Shown here in pieces: positions 16,881 through 24,512 of a stretch of DNA of 55,446 nucleotides (position 1 is its first letter; each line of letters begins with the position of its first letter). Below the pieces are notes generated by a model. That model ran no database searches, had not been told where the DNA came from, and was given only the letters and a program-made list of their open reading frames with translations. Source of the stretch: Thermoplasmata archaeon M9B1D (GTDB taxonomy: Archaea > Thermoplasmatota > E2 > DHVEG-1); the NCBI GenBank assembly GCA_002900535.1, contig MUGC01000005.1:1-55446 (forward strand), written 5' to 3'. The position numbers and the translations under genes were made by a program.

Positions 16881-17930
16881 ATGCTCATGGCATCATATAT
16901 TATTGACAAAAAAGATTTGAAAATTCTTCTAGATAAGTTTCTTAAAGAGTTTAAGGTCTATGGTCCAATAAAACCAGGTCTAGATTCATCTGTTGATGAA
17001 ATAAAATCAATAGATGATTTACATTTAGAATATAAATCAACTATTATTTCTCCTAAGAAATTTTTCCTTCCTCCAAAGGATACTTTATTTGAATTTAAAA
17101 TTCAAAAAGGAAATTATGAAATCAAAGAAATTGTAAATGATGAAAAGTTTATTTTATTTGGACTTCATCCATGCGATGTTAATGCTATTTTGAAATTAGA
17201 TGAGTTTTTTTCAGGGAAATTTAAAGATAAGTATTATCAAAATAGAAGAAAAAATTCAATTATTATTGCATTAAACTGTACACAACCTGGAGAAAATTCT
17301 TTCTGCAAATCTATGAATGCTGGTCCCTTCCTTTATAAAGGGTACGATATCTTACTTACAGATATCGATACAAAATATCTAATTGAAATCGGATCGGATA
17401 AAGGAAAAAAAATAATACAAGGATTAAAATTAAACATTGCTTCTAAAAATGATTTATTAAAAAAAGAAAAAAAATGTAAATTAGCCAACAAAAAAATAAA
17501 AAAAATTTTAGATCCAAATTGGCTTCCTAAACTTGCTGAAGAAAATCTTGACCACGAAATATGGATTGATCTTGGTGAACGTGGTGGTGTTGCTGGTTCC
17601 TTTCCTTGTTTATCATGCGGATCTTGCAGTCTTGTTTGTCCAACTTGCTATTGTTATGACATTTATGATACTGTAGATCTATCATTAAAAAATGGAAGCC
17701 GAGTAAGAGAACTTGATTCCTGTCAACTTCTTGAATATGGTCAAGTTGCTCTTGGAGGAAACTTTAGAAAAGATAGAAAAGATAGAATCAGGCATTGGAT
17801 GTTTTGTAAATTCGGTGCTGCAGCAGGGAGTAAAAACTCCAGTTGTGTCGGTTGCGGAAGATGCATAAGGGTTTGCCCATCTAAAATTGATATAACAAAA
17901 GTAGCAAAATCTTTATGGAGAAAAAAATAA
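16881..17930 (+). CDS. hydB: Group 3b-type hydrogenase beta subunit (iron-sulfur)
   Basis: 349 residues. The N-terminal ~220 residues form the domain typical of sulfhydrogenase beta subunits (LFGLHPCDVNAI, NCTQPGENSFCKSMNAGP). The C-terminus has two [4Fe-4S] motifs, CLSCGSCSLVCPTCYC and CVGCGRCIRVCP. It carries electrons between the gamma flavin subunit and the hydrogenase dimer. Two ATGs (16881 and 16887) are possible and neither has a ribosome site. First gene of hydBGDA, one base before hydG. A paralogue sits at 30833-31858 in the Flx-like part of the large operon. Confidence 0.88.
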   Translation: MLMASYIIDKKDLKILLDKFLKEFKVYGPIKPGLDSSVDEIKSIDDLHLEYKSTIISPKKFFLPPKDTLFEFKIQKGNYEIKEIVNDEKFILFGLHPCDVNAILKLDEFFSGKFKDKYYQNRRKNSIIIALNCTQPGENSFCKSMNAGPFLYKGYDILLTDIDTKYLIEIGSDKGKKIIQGLKLNIASKNDLLKKEKKCKLANKKIKKILDPNWLPKLAEENLDHEIWIDLGERGGVAGSFPCLSCGSCSLVCPTCYCYDIYDTVDLSLKNGSRVRELDSCQLLEYGQVALGGNFRKDRKDRIRHWMFCKFGAAAGSKNSSCVGCGRCIRVCPSKIDITKVAKSLWRKK

Positions 17931-17931
17931 C

Positions 17932-18762
17932 ATGATGAATGAATATTATCCTAATTTTGCAATAATCAAAGAAATAAAAAAAGAAACTATCAATACAAAC
18001 ACATTTGTTTTAAAATTTACAGATCAAAAGATTGCAGACAAGTTTTCATGGAAACCTGGACAGTTTATGATGCTTAGCGTACTTGGAGTTGGTGAATCAG
18101 CAATTTCAATATCTAGTGTTGAAAACGATAATTCAATTAATGCAACAATTAGAAACGTTGGTAATGTCACAAATTCAATTTTTTCATTAAAAAAAGGTGA
18201 CAGCCTTGGTATGCGAGGACCATATGGTACAGGGTGGCCACTTGAAAAAATAATAGGAAAGGATATTTTAATTGTTGCCGGTGGAATGGGATTAGCACCA
18301 TTATATGGCGTAATAAATCACGTAATCAGAAATAGAACAGAATATGGTCATCTTGAAATTATTTATGGTGCTAGAACACCTGAAAATATGGTGTTTAAAG
18401 ACGAATTTTCCAAATGGAAGAGAATAAAGAATAGTACATTTTTTTTAACCGCTGATGAAATAACAAGGGAAAATCCTTTTGAGTGCAGAACAGGTCTTGT
18501 TACATCTTGTTTCCCGATGATGAAAACACATCATAGAAATGCAATAGCACTTTTATGTGGTCCTGAAATTATGATGAGGTTTGCTGCAAAATGTCTTGAA
18601 ACAATTGGTTTTGCTGATAAAAAAATTTACTTATCACTTGAACGACGTATGAAATGTGGAATTGGAAAATGTGGTCATTGTCAGATTGGTTTGAAGTATG
18701 TTTGTAAAGATGGGCCTGTGTTTAACTATGATGATATAAAACCCTTTATCCGACCGTTATGA
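17932..18762 (+). CDS. hydG: Group 3b-type hydrogenase gamma subunit (FAD/NAD(P), 2Fe-2S)
   Basis: 276 residues. A ferredoxin-reductase-like FAD domain (KPGQFMMLSVLGVGES, RGPYGTGW) is followed by a nucleotide domain (VAGGMGLAPLYG, LCGPEIMMRF) and a [2Fe-2S] motif CGIGKCGHCQIG near the end. It exchanges electrons with NAD(P)H. Starts at ATG 17932 or 17935, with ggag in the end of hydB. Its paralogue at 29997-30836 has the same layout. Confidence 0.9.
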   Translation: MMNEYYPNFAIIKEIKKETINTNTFVLKFTDQKIADKFSWKPGQFMMLSVLGVGESAISISSVENDNSINATIRNVGNVTNSIFSLKKGDSLGMRGPYGTGWPLEKIIGKDILIVAGGMGLAPLYGVINHVIRNRTEYGHLEIIYGARTPENMVFKDEFSKWKRIKNSTFFLTADEITRENPFECRTGLVTSCFPMMKTHHRNAIALLCGPEIMMRFAAKCLETIGFADKKIYLSLERRMKCGIGKCGHCQIGLKYVCKDGPVFNYDDIKPFIRPL

Positions 18763-18776
18763 GGTGAAATTAAAAA

Positions 18777-19538
18777 ATGGCTAAGAAACCAAAGATTGGT
18801 GTATTCAAATTAACAGGTTGTGCAGGTTGCCAGATGGAAATATTTCGTATGGAAGATGAATTTTTGGATTTAATAAAATTATTTGATATTAGTTACTGGA
18901 AGATGGCTAAAAGGGATAATGATGATAAAGATTTAGACATTGCTCTAATTGAAGGTGGAATATCAACACCATGGGAAATTGAAGAAATCAAATGTATCAG
19001 AAAAAATACTAAATTTTTAGTTGCATTTGGCGACTGTGCAATTGGTGGTTGTATTCCAAGTATTCGCAATTGGATTCCTCAAATGGAAAGCGAAGAAATT
19101 GTTTATCCCGACCCATCAAAGATATGTTCCACCAAAGTACATGGTATTGGTGAATATGTAAAGGTCGATGCAGAATTAAAAGGATGTCCACCTCATCGAA
19201 AAACAATTCTTGAACTACTCAAATCTGCTCTTTTAAAAATTAGACCAAGACTTAGACAACATCCGGTTTGCGTAGAATGTAAATTTCAAGGTAATGCATG
19301 TTTGATTACCAGTAATAAATTGCCATGTATGGGACCTGTTATTAGTGGCGGTTGTGGTGCAATTTGTCCAACGCTTGGCAGAATATGTGAGGGTTGTTTT
19401 GGTCCAATGAGTAACCCAAACGCTTCTGCTCTTGCAAATATATTTAGGGACATTGGTCTAAATGATGAAGATATAAAACGTAAATTCAGGAAGTACTCAG
19501 GTATGAGCCCAGAATTTAGACTGGAGGCTGGACACTAA
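18777..19538 (+). CDS. hydD: Group 3b-type [NiFe]-hydrogenase small subunit
   Basis: 253 residues. The proximal-cluster motif is GCAGCQMEI, with GDCAIGGC and GCPP further on; the middle and C-terminus supply two more clusters (CVECKFQGNAC, SGGCGAICPTLGRICEGCFG). There is no twin-arginine signal, so it is cytosolic. Ribosome site gaggtga. Its TAA overlaps the hydA ATG by one base. Confidence 0.9.
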   Translation: MAKKPKIGVFKLTGCAGCQMEIFRMEDEFLDLIKLFDISYWKMAKRDNDDKDLDIALIEGGISTPWEIEEIKCIRKNTKFLVAFGDCAIGGCIPSIRNWIPQMESEEIVYPDPSKICSTKVHGIGEYVKVDAELKGCPPHRKTILELLKSALLKIRPRLRQHPVCVECKFQGNACLITSNKLPCMGPVISGGCGAICPTLGRICEGCFGPMSNPNASALANIFRDIGLNDEDIKRKFRKYSGMSPEFRLEAGH

Positions 19539-20802
19539 TGACTGAGAAAACAATTAAAGTTGACTATATCGCACGAGTTGAAGGTCAAGGTGCAATTAGT
19601 ATAGATATAACAAAATATGGTAAAGTTGAAAATTTACAGTTTAAAATATTTGAACCGCCTCGTTTCTTTGAATCTTTTCTTGTTGGAAGAAAATATGATG
19701 AGGTGATGGAGCTTACAAGTAGAATATGTGGTATTTGTCCTGTTGCACATCAAATAACAGCGTTACGTGCTGTTGAAAATGCTATGGGCATAGTTATTAG
19801 CAATCAAACAAGAGATCTTAGAAAGCTTATGGCAATTAGTGCGCGCATATTCAGAGTAATGTTCTCAGCATGTATTTTTTAAGTCTACCTGATCTAATGG
19901 GTTATGAAAGCATTATTGCCATGGTGAAAGATCATTTGGATATTGTTAAAAGAGCTTTAATGCTTAAGAAACTCGGTAATGATATCATACAATTAATTGG
20001 TGGACGATCAGTTCATCCAGTTACAATGATTGTTGATGGTTTTACATCGATTCCTAGTAAAAAAAAGTTTGAAGTTATTAGAAAACGCCTTGTTGACGCC
20101 AAAAAAGTTGCTTTTGAAACCGTTGATATTTTCGCAAATATAAAAATTCCAGATTTCACTCGTAAATGTGAACATGTTGCTATTTCTAATTCTAAAAGTT
20201 ATGCTATAAACGAGGGGCGTTTAAAATCAACTGGAGGAATTGACATCGATGAGACAAACTATCGGGATTATATTTTTGAAAAACAAAAACCGTATTCTAC
20301 TGCTCTGCATAGTTATATTAAAAATCGTGATTCTTTTATGGTTGGACCCTTACCACGGGTTAATCTTAACCTTAAACAGATGTCAGATGATGCAAGAAAT
20401 ACTGCTGGAAATTGTGGTATGAAATTTCCTAATTATAATCCTTTTGTTTCTCATCTTGCAAGAGCAATAGAGCTAGTTCATGATATCGATGAATCCATTG
20501 AAATTATTGAGCGTTTACCACTAAAAGAGGAACATAGTACTCACATGTGCAAATCTGGTTTTGGAGCAGCAATAACTGAAGCCCCACGTGGAAGTCTATA
20601 TCATAGCTACGTTTTAAATAACAATGGAGTTGTCAAAAAAGCAGATATTGTTCCGCCTACTGCTCATAATGCATATAACATTGAAAAAGATATGAATGAG
20701 TTCGTTCAAACAATAATTGATGATCCATTGGATAAAATTACTTTAAAATGTGAAATGCTTGTTAGAGCATATGATCCTTGCATTTCTTGTTCTGCTCACT
20801 AA
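19538..20802 (+). CDS. hydA: Group 3b-type [NiFe]-hydrogenase large subunit, frameshifted
   Basis: Both nickel-binding motifs are present: RICGICPVAH near the N-terminus and DPCISCSAH at the very end. The first frame runs 19538-19882 and the second 19870-20802. They join at 19847-19850, where atat stands; removing one AT restores ISARIQSNVLSMYFLSLPD and makes a 420-residue protein of normal length. The segment then has the same spacing as the MvhA homologue at 36596-37987. The lesion is a two-base gain or a one-base loss. It may be a sequencing or assembly fault, a recent inactivation, or a strain variant; no slippery heptamer is visible. The protein ends at the His of DPCxxCxxH, so no C-terminal extension is left for a maturation protease. 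Ribosome site ggagg. Confidence 0.85.
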
Positions 20803-20807
20803 TTTAA

Positions 20808-21042
20808 CTAATTATTATTCTTACGTTCATCTGGGAATTCCATGTATGGTGCATAATATCTAATAATATTTTTAAGCTGGTTAATTACTTTATTTTGTTC
20901 TTTTATTTTTGATTCCAGCTTATTTCCAATATTTTTTTCTAATAATGGTTAACATTCCTGACATTCAGGTCTACCCATAATATCACTCTAAGTCATCATC
21001 GGATATATAATCGTAGAATCCTATTATGTCTAGTGTTTTCAT
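20808..21042 (-). pseudogene. Decayed small gene (two lesions) with YAPYMEFP tail
   Basis: Reading from ATG 21042, 7 bases after ggtgat, gives MKTLDIIGFYDYISDDDLE then TGA. A second frame from ATG 20978 gives MGRPECQEC, an in-frame TAA (20949-20951), then 46 residues with LEKNIGNKLESKIKEQNKV and a tail RYYAPYMEFPDE before TAG at 20808. A one-base shift at the first stop and one sense codon at the TAA would give a single protein of about 77 residues with a CxxC. The YAPYMEFP string also ends the paralogue at 13700-14245, which supports real coding ancestry. The alternative is two separate tiny genes. It is 18 bases downstream of the AhpD-like gene and convergent with hydA. Confidence 0.5.
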
Positions 21043-21060
21043 TTTTTTATCACCTACCTC

Positions 21061-21372
21061 CTACACATCTTCCCTTACATCTTCTAAAATTGAAATATGA
21101 GCTGCTATCTTGGATTCTCCATATCTTAACCTGTTGATAAGCTCCACTAAAGAAACCATAAGTTTTTTGTCAGTTATAACAAACGTTGCAACTCTTAGAA
21201 CATTTTTTATAAACGCACCTGAATCAAGTGCTTTTTCTGCATGAGTTGCAATAGACCGCATATCACCCTCAATCAACGCTTTTCCAATAGAGGACAATTC
21301 TCTTCTCTTATTATCAAGTACACCAATGTTTACAATCCCATTTTTTTTCAAACAAACCAATACCTGTTCCAT
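21061..21372 (-). CDS. AhpD/CMD-like small protein without CxxC
   Basis: 103 residues, helical. The stretch from RRELSSIGKALIEGDM through HAEKALDSGAFIKNVL to a closing helix follows the carboxymuconolactone decarboxylase/AhpD pattern, but the CxxC before the His is missing, so peroxidase-type chemistry is unlikely. There is one Cys, near the N-terminus. ATG 21372 follows agga. Its stop is 18 bases before the decayed small gene, and ggaggtaggtgat lies between them. Regulator and hydrogenase genes flank it. Its job is unknown. Confidence 0.6.
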   Translation of the reverse strand: MEQVLVCLKKNGIVNIGVLDNKRRELSSIGKALIEGDMRSIATHAEKALDSGAFIKNVLRVATFVITDKKLMVSLVELINRLRYGESKIAAHISILEDVREDV

Positions 21373-21418
21373 TTTTCATTCCTAAGAAAAAATATCTCAT
21401 TCTTTACTTTTTTTAATC

Positions 21419-21450
21419 AATTTATATCATTTATGATATTATTTATGATA
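21419..21450 (-). promoter_or_regulatory. Promoter region of the AhpD-like gene with TTTATGATA direct repeat
   Basis: Minus-strand gatataaatt (21419-21428) can serve as the TATA box. Just upstream of it stand two copies of tttatgata (plus-strand 21430-21438 and 21442-21450), 12 bases apart. This is a plausible regulator site; the protein is unknown. Confidence 0.3.
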
Positions 21451-21498
21451 AATGTTTTATTTATACATATATTACAAAAAATTTCTTAAATATGTCAA

Positions 21499-21602
21499 TA
21501 TTGATAATTTTTTTTTAAAAATTTGTATATCAATAACATTTTTGTAATTTTTATTTATTAATATTATCGACATAAATTAAAAAAGATTTATAAATATTGA
21601 TA
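21499..21602 (+). promoter_or_regulatory. Promoter of double-HTH regulator with three TATTGATA sites
   Basis: tattgata occurs at 21499-21506 and 21595-21602, and as its complement at 21528-21535. The last copy overlaps the TATA-like box tttataaat (21587-21595). The ribosome site ggtgaa is at 21641-21646. The arrangement would suit autoregulation by the gene that follows. Confidence 0.35.
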
Positions 21603-21649
21603 CTATTAACTATTATAAATAGCAATAATAACGAAAATTTGGTGAAATC

Positions 21650-22684
21650 ATGGAAAAATTACTAAATGATGAATTAAACCTGAAGATACTAAAAGATATT
21701 TGTTCAGGTCAAGGAATAGATGTAAATATTAGTGAACTATCAAAATTACTAAAAAAACACAGAAATACGATTCGTGATAGAGTTAATGCTCTGTTTAAAA
21801 ATGAGATAATAAACAGACCAACATTTCCATTTAACTGGCTATTTTCCGAATACCCCTTAATGGTCATTGCTAGAGCAGATTTACCACGTGATAATCAAAC
21901 TAAAAAATTTATTGAAAATGATCCACACATTTTTGCTGCTTTTTTTAAAAAAGATGAGATATATAACACTTTTCTAATAGAATATCATAAAGATATTGAT
22001 TCCCATCAAAGATGGAGAAATGCATTAGTCAAAGATGGAAAACTTCCACCAAGGGAAACTCGTTATCCTTCAGATGTTATGTATTTCAGTAACAAAAATT
22101 TTATAAAATATAATCCTGGACAGATGATGCAATTAATAGAAAACGATATAGGAGATCATAGAGGTATAATAAATAATTACAAATTAGATAAGTTATCTGT
22201 TCAAATCTTAAAAAAATTAGCACATGGTGAGGGGATTAAAACAAATGAATATTTTTTAGCTGAGAAACATGGCATTCATAGAAAGACTATTGAAAGACGC
22301 ATATCAAAACTTTTAGAGGAAAAAATCGTGTTGCCACCTGTTTGTCGGTTCCCTCGTTTGTTGGTTCCGCCTGATTATACCCTTGTTCTTTCATTAGTTG
22401 AGATCAGAAAGAATCCTGATCAGATTACAAATGTTTGGCAAGCAGATCCTCATATTTCAATAATTTTACCAGCTAGTACTGGTAGATATACTCATTTGTT
22501 ATTTTCTAGTTTTTACAGAGTAAAAGAACATTTAGCCTGGGATGAAAACTTAGATCTACGATTCCCTGGCTGTATTGGCGCTATATGGAATAAATATCTT
22601 TCCCCATCTATGATGTTTTCAATTGCGCAACAGTTCTTATCTTTAGAAATAATCGAGCTTTACCTAAAGCCTTTTGAAAGTTAA
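21650..22684 (+). CDS. Transcription regulator with two HTH-sensor units
   Basis: 344 residues. A winged HTH at about 24-56 (ISELSKLLKKHRNTIRDRVN) is followed by a sensor-like region, and a second HTH at about 195-225 (AEKHGIHRKTIERRISKLL) by another. The layout HTH-sensor-HTH-sensor suggests an internal duplication of an Lrp/AsnC-like regulator, though the sensor parts are not clearly RAM domains. It is followed by the Mrp operon and preceded by a promoter with three TATTGATA sites. A protein of the same plan is at 49142-50230. Targets are unknown; hydrogenase or Mrp-NifX genes are the nearest candidates. Confidence 0.7.
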   Translation: MEKLLNDELNLKILKDICSGQGIDVNISELSKLLKKHRNTIRDRVNALFKNEIINRPTFPFNWLFSEYPLMVIARADLPRDNQTKKFIENDPHIFAAFFKKDEIYNTFLIEYHKDIDSHQRWRNALVKDGKLPPRETRYPSDVMYFSNKNFIKYNPGQMMQLIENDIGDHRGIINNYKLDKLSVQILKKLAHGEGIKTNEYFLAEKHGIHRKTIERRISKLLEEKIVLPPVCRFPRLLVPPDYTLVLSLVEIRKNPDQITNVWQADPHISIILPASTGRYTHLLFSSFYRVKEHLAWDENLDLRFPGCIGAIWNKYLSPSMMFSIAQQFLSLEIIELYLKPFES

Positions 22685-22714
22685 TTTTTTTATATTACTG
22701 TGACTTGCCATAAA

Positions 22715-22747
22715 ATTTATAAGCTAGTTATGAATATATATTCATAA
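22715..22747 (+). promoter_or_regulatory. Mrp operon promoter with perfect 20-bp palindrome
   Basis: A TATA-like tttataagc (22715-22723) is 27-35 bases before ATG 22750. Between it and the ATG lies ttatgaatatatattcataa (22728-22747), a perfect inverted repeat with no spacer. No ribosome site precedes the ATG, so the transcript is probably leaderless and the palindrome sits on the start site, a position suited to a repressor dimer. Confidence 0.5.
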
Positions 22748-22749
22748 TT

Positions 22750-23556
22750 ATGAAAGACGAAACAACAATCAAATTGAATCTAGAAAAAAACTTAAAAAAA
22801 ATAAAACATAAAATCATAGTACTAAGTGGTAAAGGTGGGGTTGGAAAAAGTACAATATCAGCAAATCTTGCAGTAATGCTGGCAGACAAAGGATATAAAG
22901 TTGGAATATTAGACAGTGACTTGCATGGTCCTAGCATACCAAAATTACTTGGAATAGAAACTAAAAAACCAATGGTAACTGACACAGGCATACAACCAGT
23001 TTTTGCTATGCCAAATCTAGAAGTAATGTCGATAGCTTTTTTGTTGCAAGACAAAGATTCGCCCGTAATATGGCGTGGACCATTAAAAATGGGAGCGATA
23101 AAACAGCTCATTGGAGGTGTTGAATGGGGCAATTTAGATTATCTTATCGTAGATCTACCTCCTGGAACTGGTGATGAACCACTTAGCATATTACAAATCA
23201 TTAAAGATAATGATGGAGCAATAATCGTAACAACACCACAAGATGTTGCTCTTCTAAGTGTTAGAAAATCAATTAATTTTGTTAGAAAAATGAACGTACC
23301 AGTTATTGGAATAATTGAAAACATGAGCAGTTTTACATGTCCTCACTGTAATAGAACAATAAATATTTTCAAAACGGGAGGAGGATTAAAAGCTTCTATG
23401 GACTTAAATGTACCATTTTTAGGAAATATTCCATTAGATCCTGAAATTGTTGAAAAAGGAGATTTAGGTATAACAATCTTTTCTAAAAATAAAAAATCTG
23501 CTACTATGAATGCATTTATAGGTATTATAAAAAAAATTGAAGAAAAAAATAAATAG
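22750..23556 (+). CDS. Mrp/NBP35-type iron-sulfur carrier ATPase
   Basis: 268 residues. The deviant Walker A SGKGGVGKST is at about 25-34, followed by DSDLHGPSIPKLLG, DLPPGTGDEP (Walker B/switch) and a CPHC pair around residue 197. The family assembles and delivers [4Fe-4S] clusters. Given the many Fe-S enzymes here, a role in their maturation fits. It leads an operon with DUF5320, DUF134 and NifX-like genes, a grouping common in anaerobes. Confidence 0.9.
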   Translation: MKDETTIKLNLEKNLKKIKHKIIVLSGKGGVGKSTISANLAVMLADKGYKVGILDSDLHGPSIPKLLGIETKKPMVTDTGIQPVFAMPNLEVMSIAFLLQDKDSPVIWRGPLKMGAIKQLIGGVEWGNLDYLIVDLPPGTGDEPLSILQIIKDNDGAIIVTTPQDVALLSVRKSINFVRKMNVPVIGIIENMSSFTCPHCNRTINIFKTGGGLKASMDLNVPFLGNIPLDPEIVEKGDLGITIFSKNKKSATMNAFIGIIKKIEEKNK

Positions 23557-23572
23557 GAGGTGAAAAAAGAAT

Positions 23573-23824
23573 ATGCCCGGTGGAGACGGAACAGGTCCTT
23601 GGTGGACTCAAAGAAGGGGGTGGAGATGCTGGTTACAATCATCTGGTTTTAGATTTGGTCAGCAAAGAAGATACTTGAGAAGATACCCTATAGATGAACC
23701 AGAAATTTTAACTAGAGCTGAGCAAAAAAGAGTATTACAAGATGAATTAAATAGCATTAATAAAGAAAAACATGAACTTGAAAAAAGAATACATGAATTA
23801 GAATCAGGTAAAGAAGATGCCTAG
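23573..23824 (+). CDS. DUF5320-type small Gly/Trp-rich protein
   Basis: 83 residues. The N-terminus MPGGDGTGPWWTQRRGWRC is rich in Gly, Trp and Arg, and the last ~35 residues form a charged coiled coil (EQKRVLQDELNSINKEKHEL). These are features of DUF5320 proteins, which sit beside Mrp and NifX-like genes. The biochemical role is unknown. A full ggaggtga ribosome site precedes it; it overlaps the next gene by 8 bases. Confidence 0.75.
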   Translation: MPGGDGTGPWWTQRRGWRCWLQSSGFRFGQQRRYLRRYPIDEPEILTRAEQKRVLQDELNSINKEKHELEKRIHELESGKEDA

Positions 23825-24164
23825 ACCAAGACATTGTAGAAAAGTGGAATGCACACCAAATGTAATCTATTTTAAACCAGCAGGAATTCCAATGACAGAC
23901 CTTGATGAAATTAATTTAACAGTGGATGAGTTTGAATCACTCCGACTTAAAGATTTGGAAGGTTTTAATCAAGAAGAATGCGCTAAAAAAATGAATATTT
24001 CTCAGCCAACTTTTCATCGTTTAGTTATTACAGCTAGAAAAAAAATAGCAGATTCAATTGTTAATGGGAAAGGAATTAAAATAGAAGGTGGAAATTTTGT
24101 TGTATCATATCATAGGAAAAGGAAACATATTAGATATCATGGAAAAAGAGAGGTGCAAAAATGA
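23817..24164 (+). CDS. DUF134 family HTH DNA-binding protein
   Basis: 115 residues. It starts MPRPRHCRKVECTPN and has a sigma-70-region-4-like HTH (EECAKKMNISQPTFHRLVI) after the LTVDEFESLRLKDLEG segment, all typical of DUF134. Its place inside the Mrp operon makes it the best candidate for binding the 20-bp palindrome at 22728-22747. It overlaps both neighbours by a few bases. Confidence 0.88.
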   Translation: MPRPRHCRKVECTPNVIYFKPAGIPMTDLDEINLTVDEFESLRLKDLEGFNQEECAKKMNISQPTFHRLVITARKKIADSIVNGKGIKIEGGNFVVSYHRKRKHIRYHGKREVQK

Positions 24165-24508
24165 AAGTTGCAGTTGCAACAGATGATAAAGTAAATATTG
24201 CTAATCATTTTGGAAGAGCATTAGGTTTTGTAATCTTTGAAATAGATGAAAATAAAGTCATAAATCAGGAATATAGAGAAAATATCGGTAAGCATCAAGA
24301 AGATTGTGGAAGCTGCGATCACGACACAATGATTAATAATTTAAGCGATTGCCAAGTGATTATAAGTTATGGAATGGGTAGAAGAATTTTTGCTGATTTA
24401 ACAAAAAACAACATACAAGCAGTTGTAACTGATGAAAAAACAGTTAAAGATGCAATAAGTAAATTCATCAACAACGATTTAAGAAATAGACTTGATAGGT
24501 TGCATTAA
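24161..24508 (+). CDS. NifX/NafY-like iron-molybdenum cofactor-binding domain protein
   Basis: 115 residues of the dinitrogenase FeMo-cofactor family: VAVATDDKVNIANHFGRA at the start, a CGSCDHD motif mid-way and IISYGMGRRIF later. Stand-alone members occur widely in anaerobes without nitrogenase and probably bind metal clusters. Overlaps DUF134 by 4 bases (ATGA). It converges on the long minus-strand operon with a 4-base gap. Confidence 0.85.
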   Translation: MKVAVATDDKVNIANHFGRALGFVIFEIDENKVINQEYRENIGKHQEDCGSCDHDTMINNLSDCQVIISYGMGRRIFADLTKNNIQAVVTDEKTVKDAISKFINNDLRNRLDRLH

Positions 24509-24512
24509 TATT

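Noticed and set aside
19838..19882. Programmed frameshift in hydA
   Set aside because: No slippery heptamer, stem-loop or internal ribosome-like site is visible, and hydrogenase large subunits are not known to use one.
20949..20951. In-frame TAA read as a special amino acid codon
   Set aside because: Selenocysteine uses UGA and pyrrolysine UAG; TAA is a plain stop, so the gene is treated as broken.
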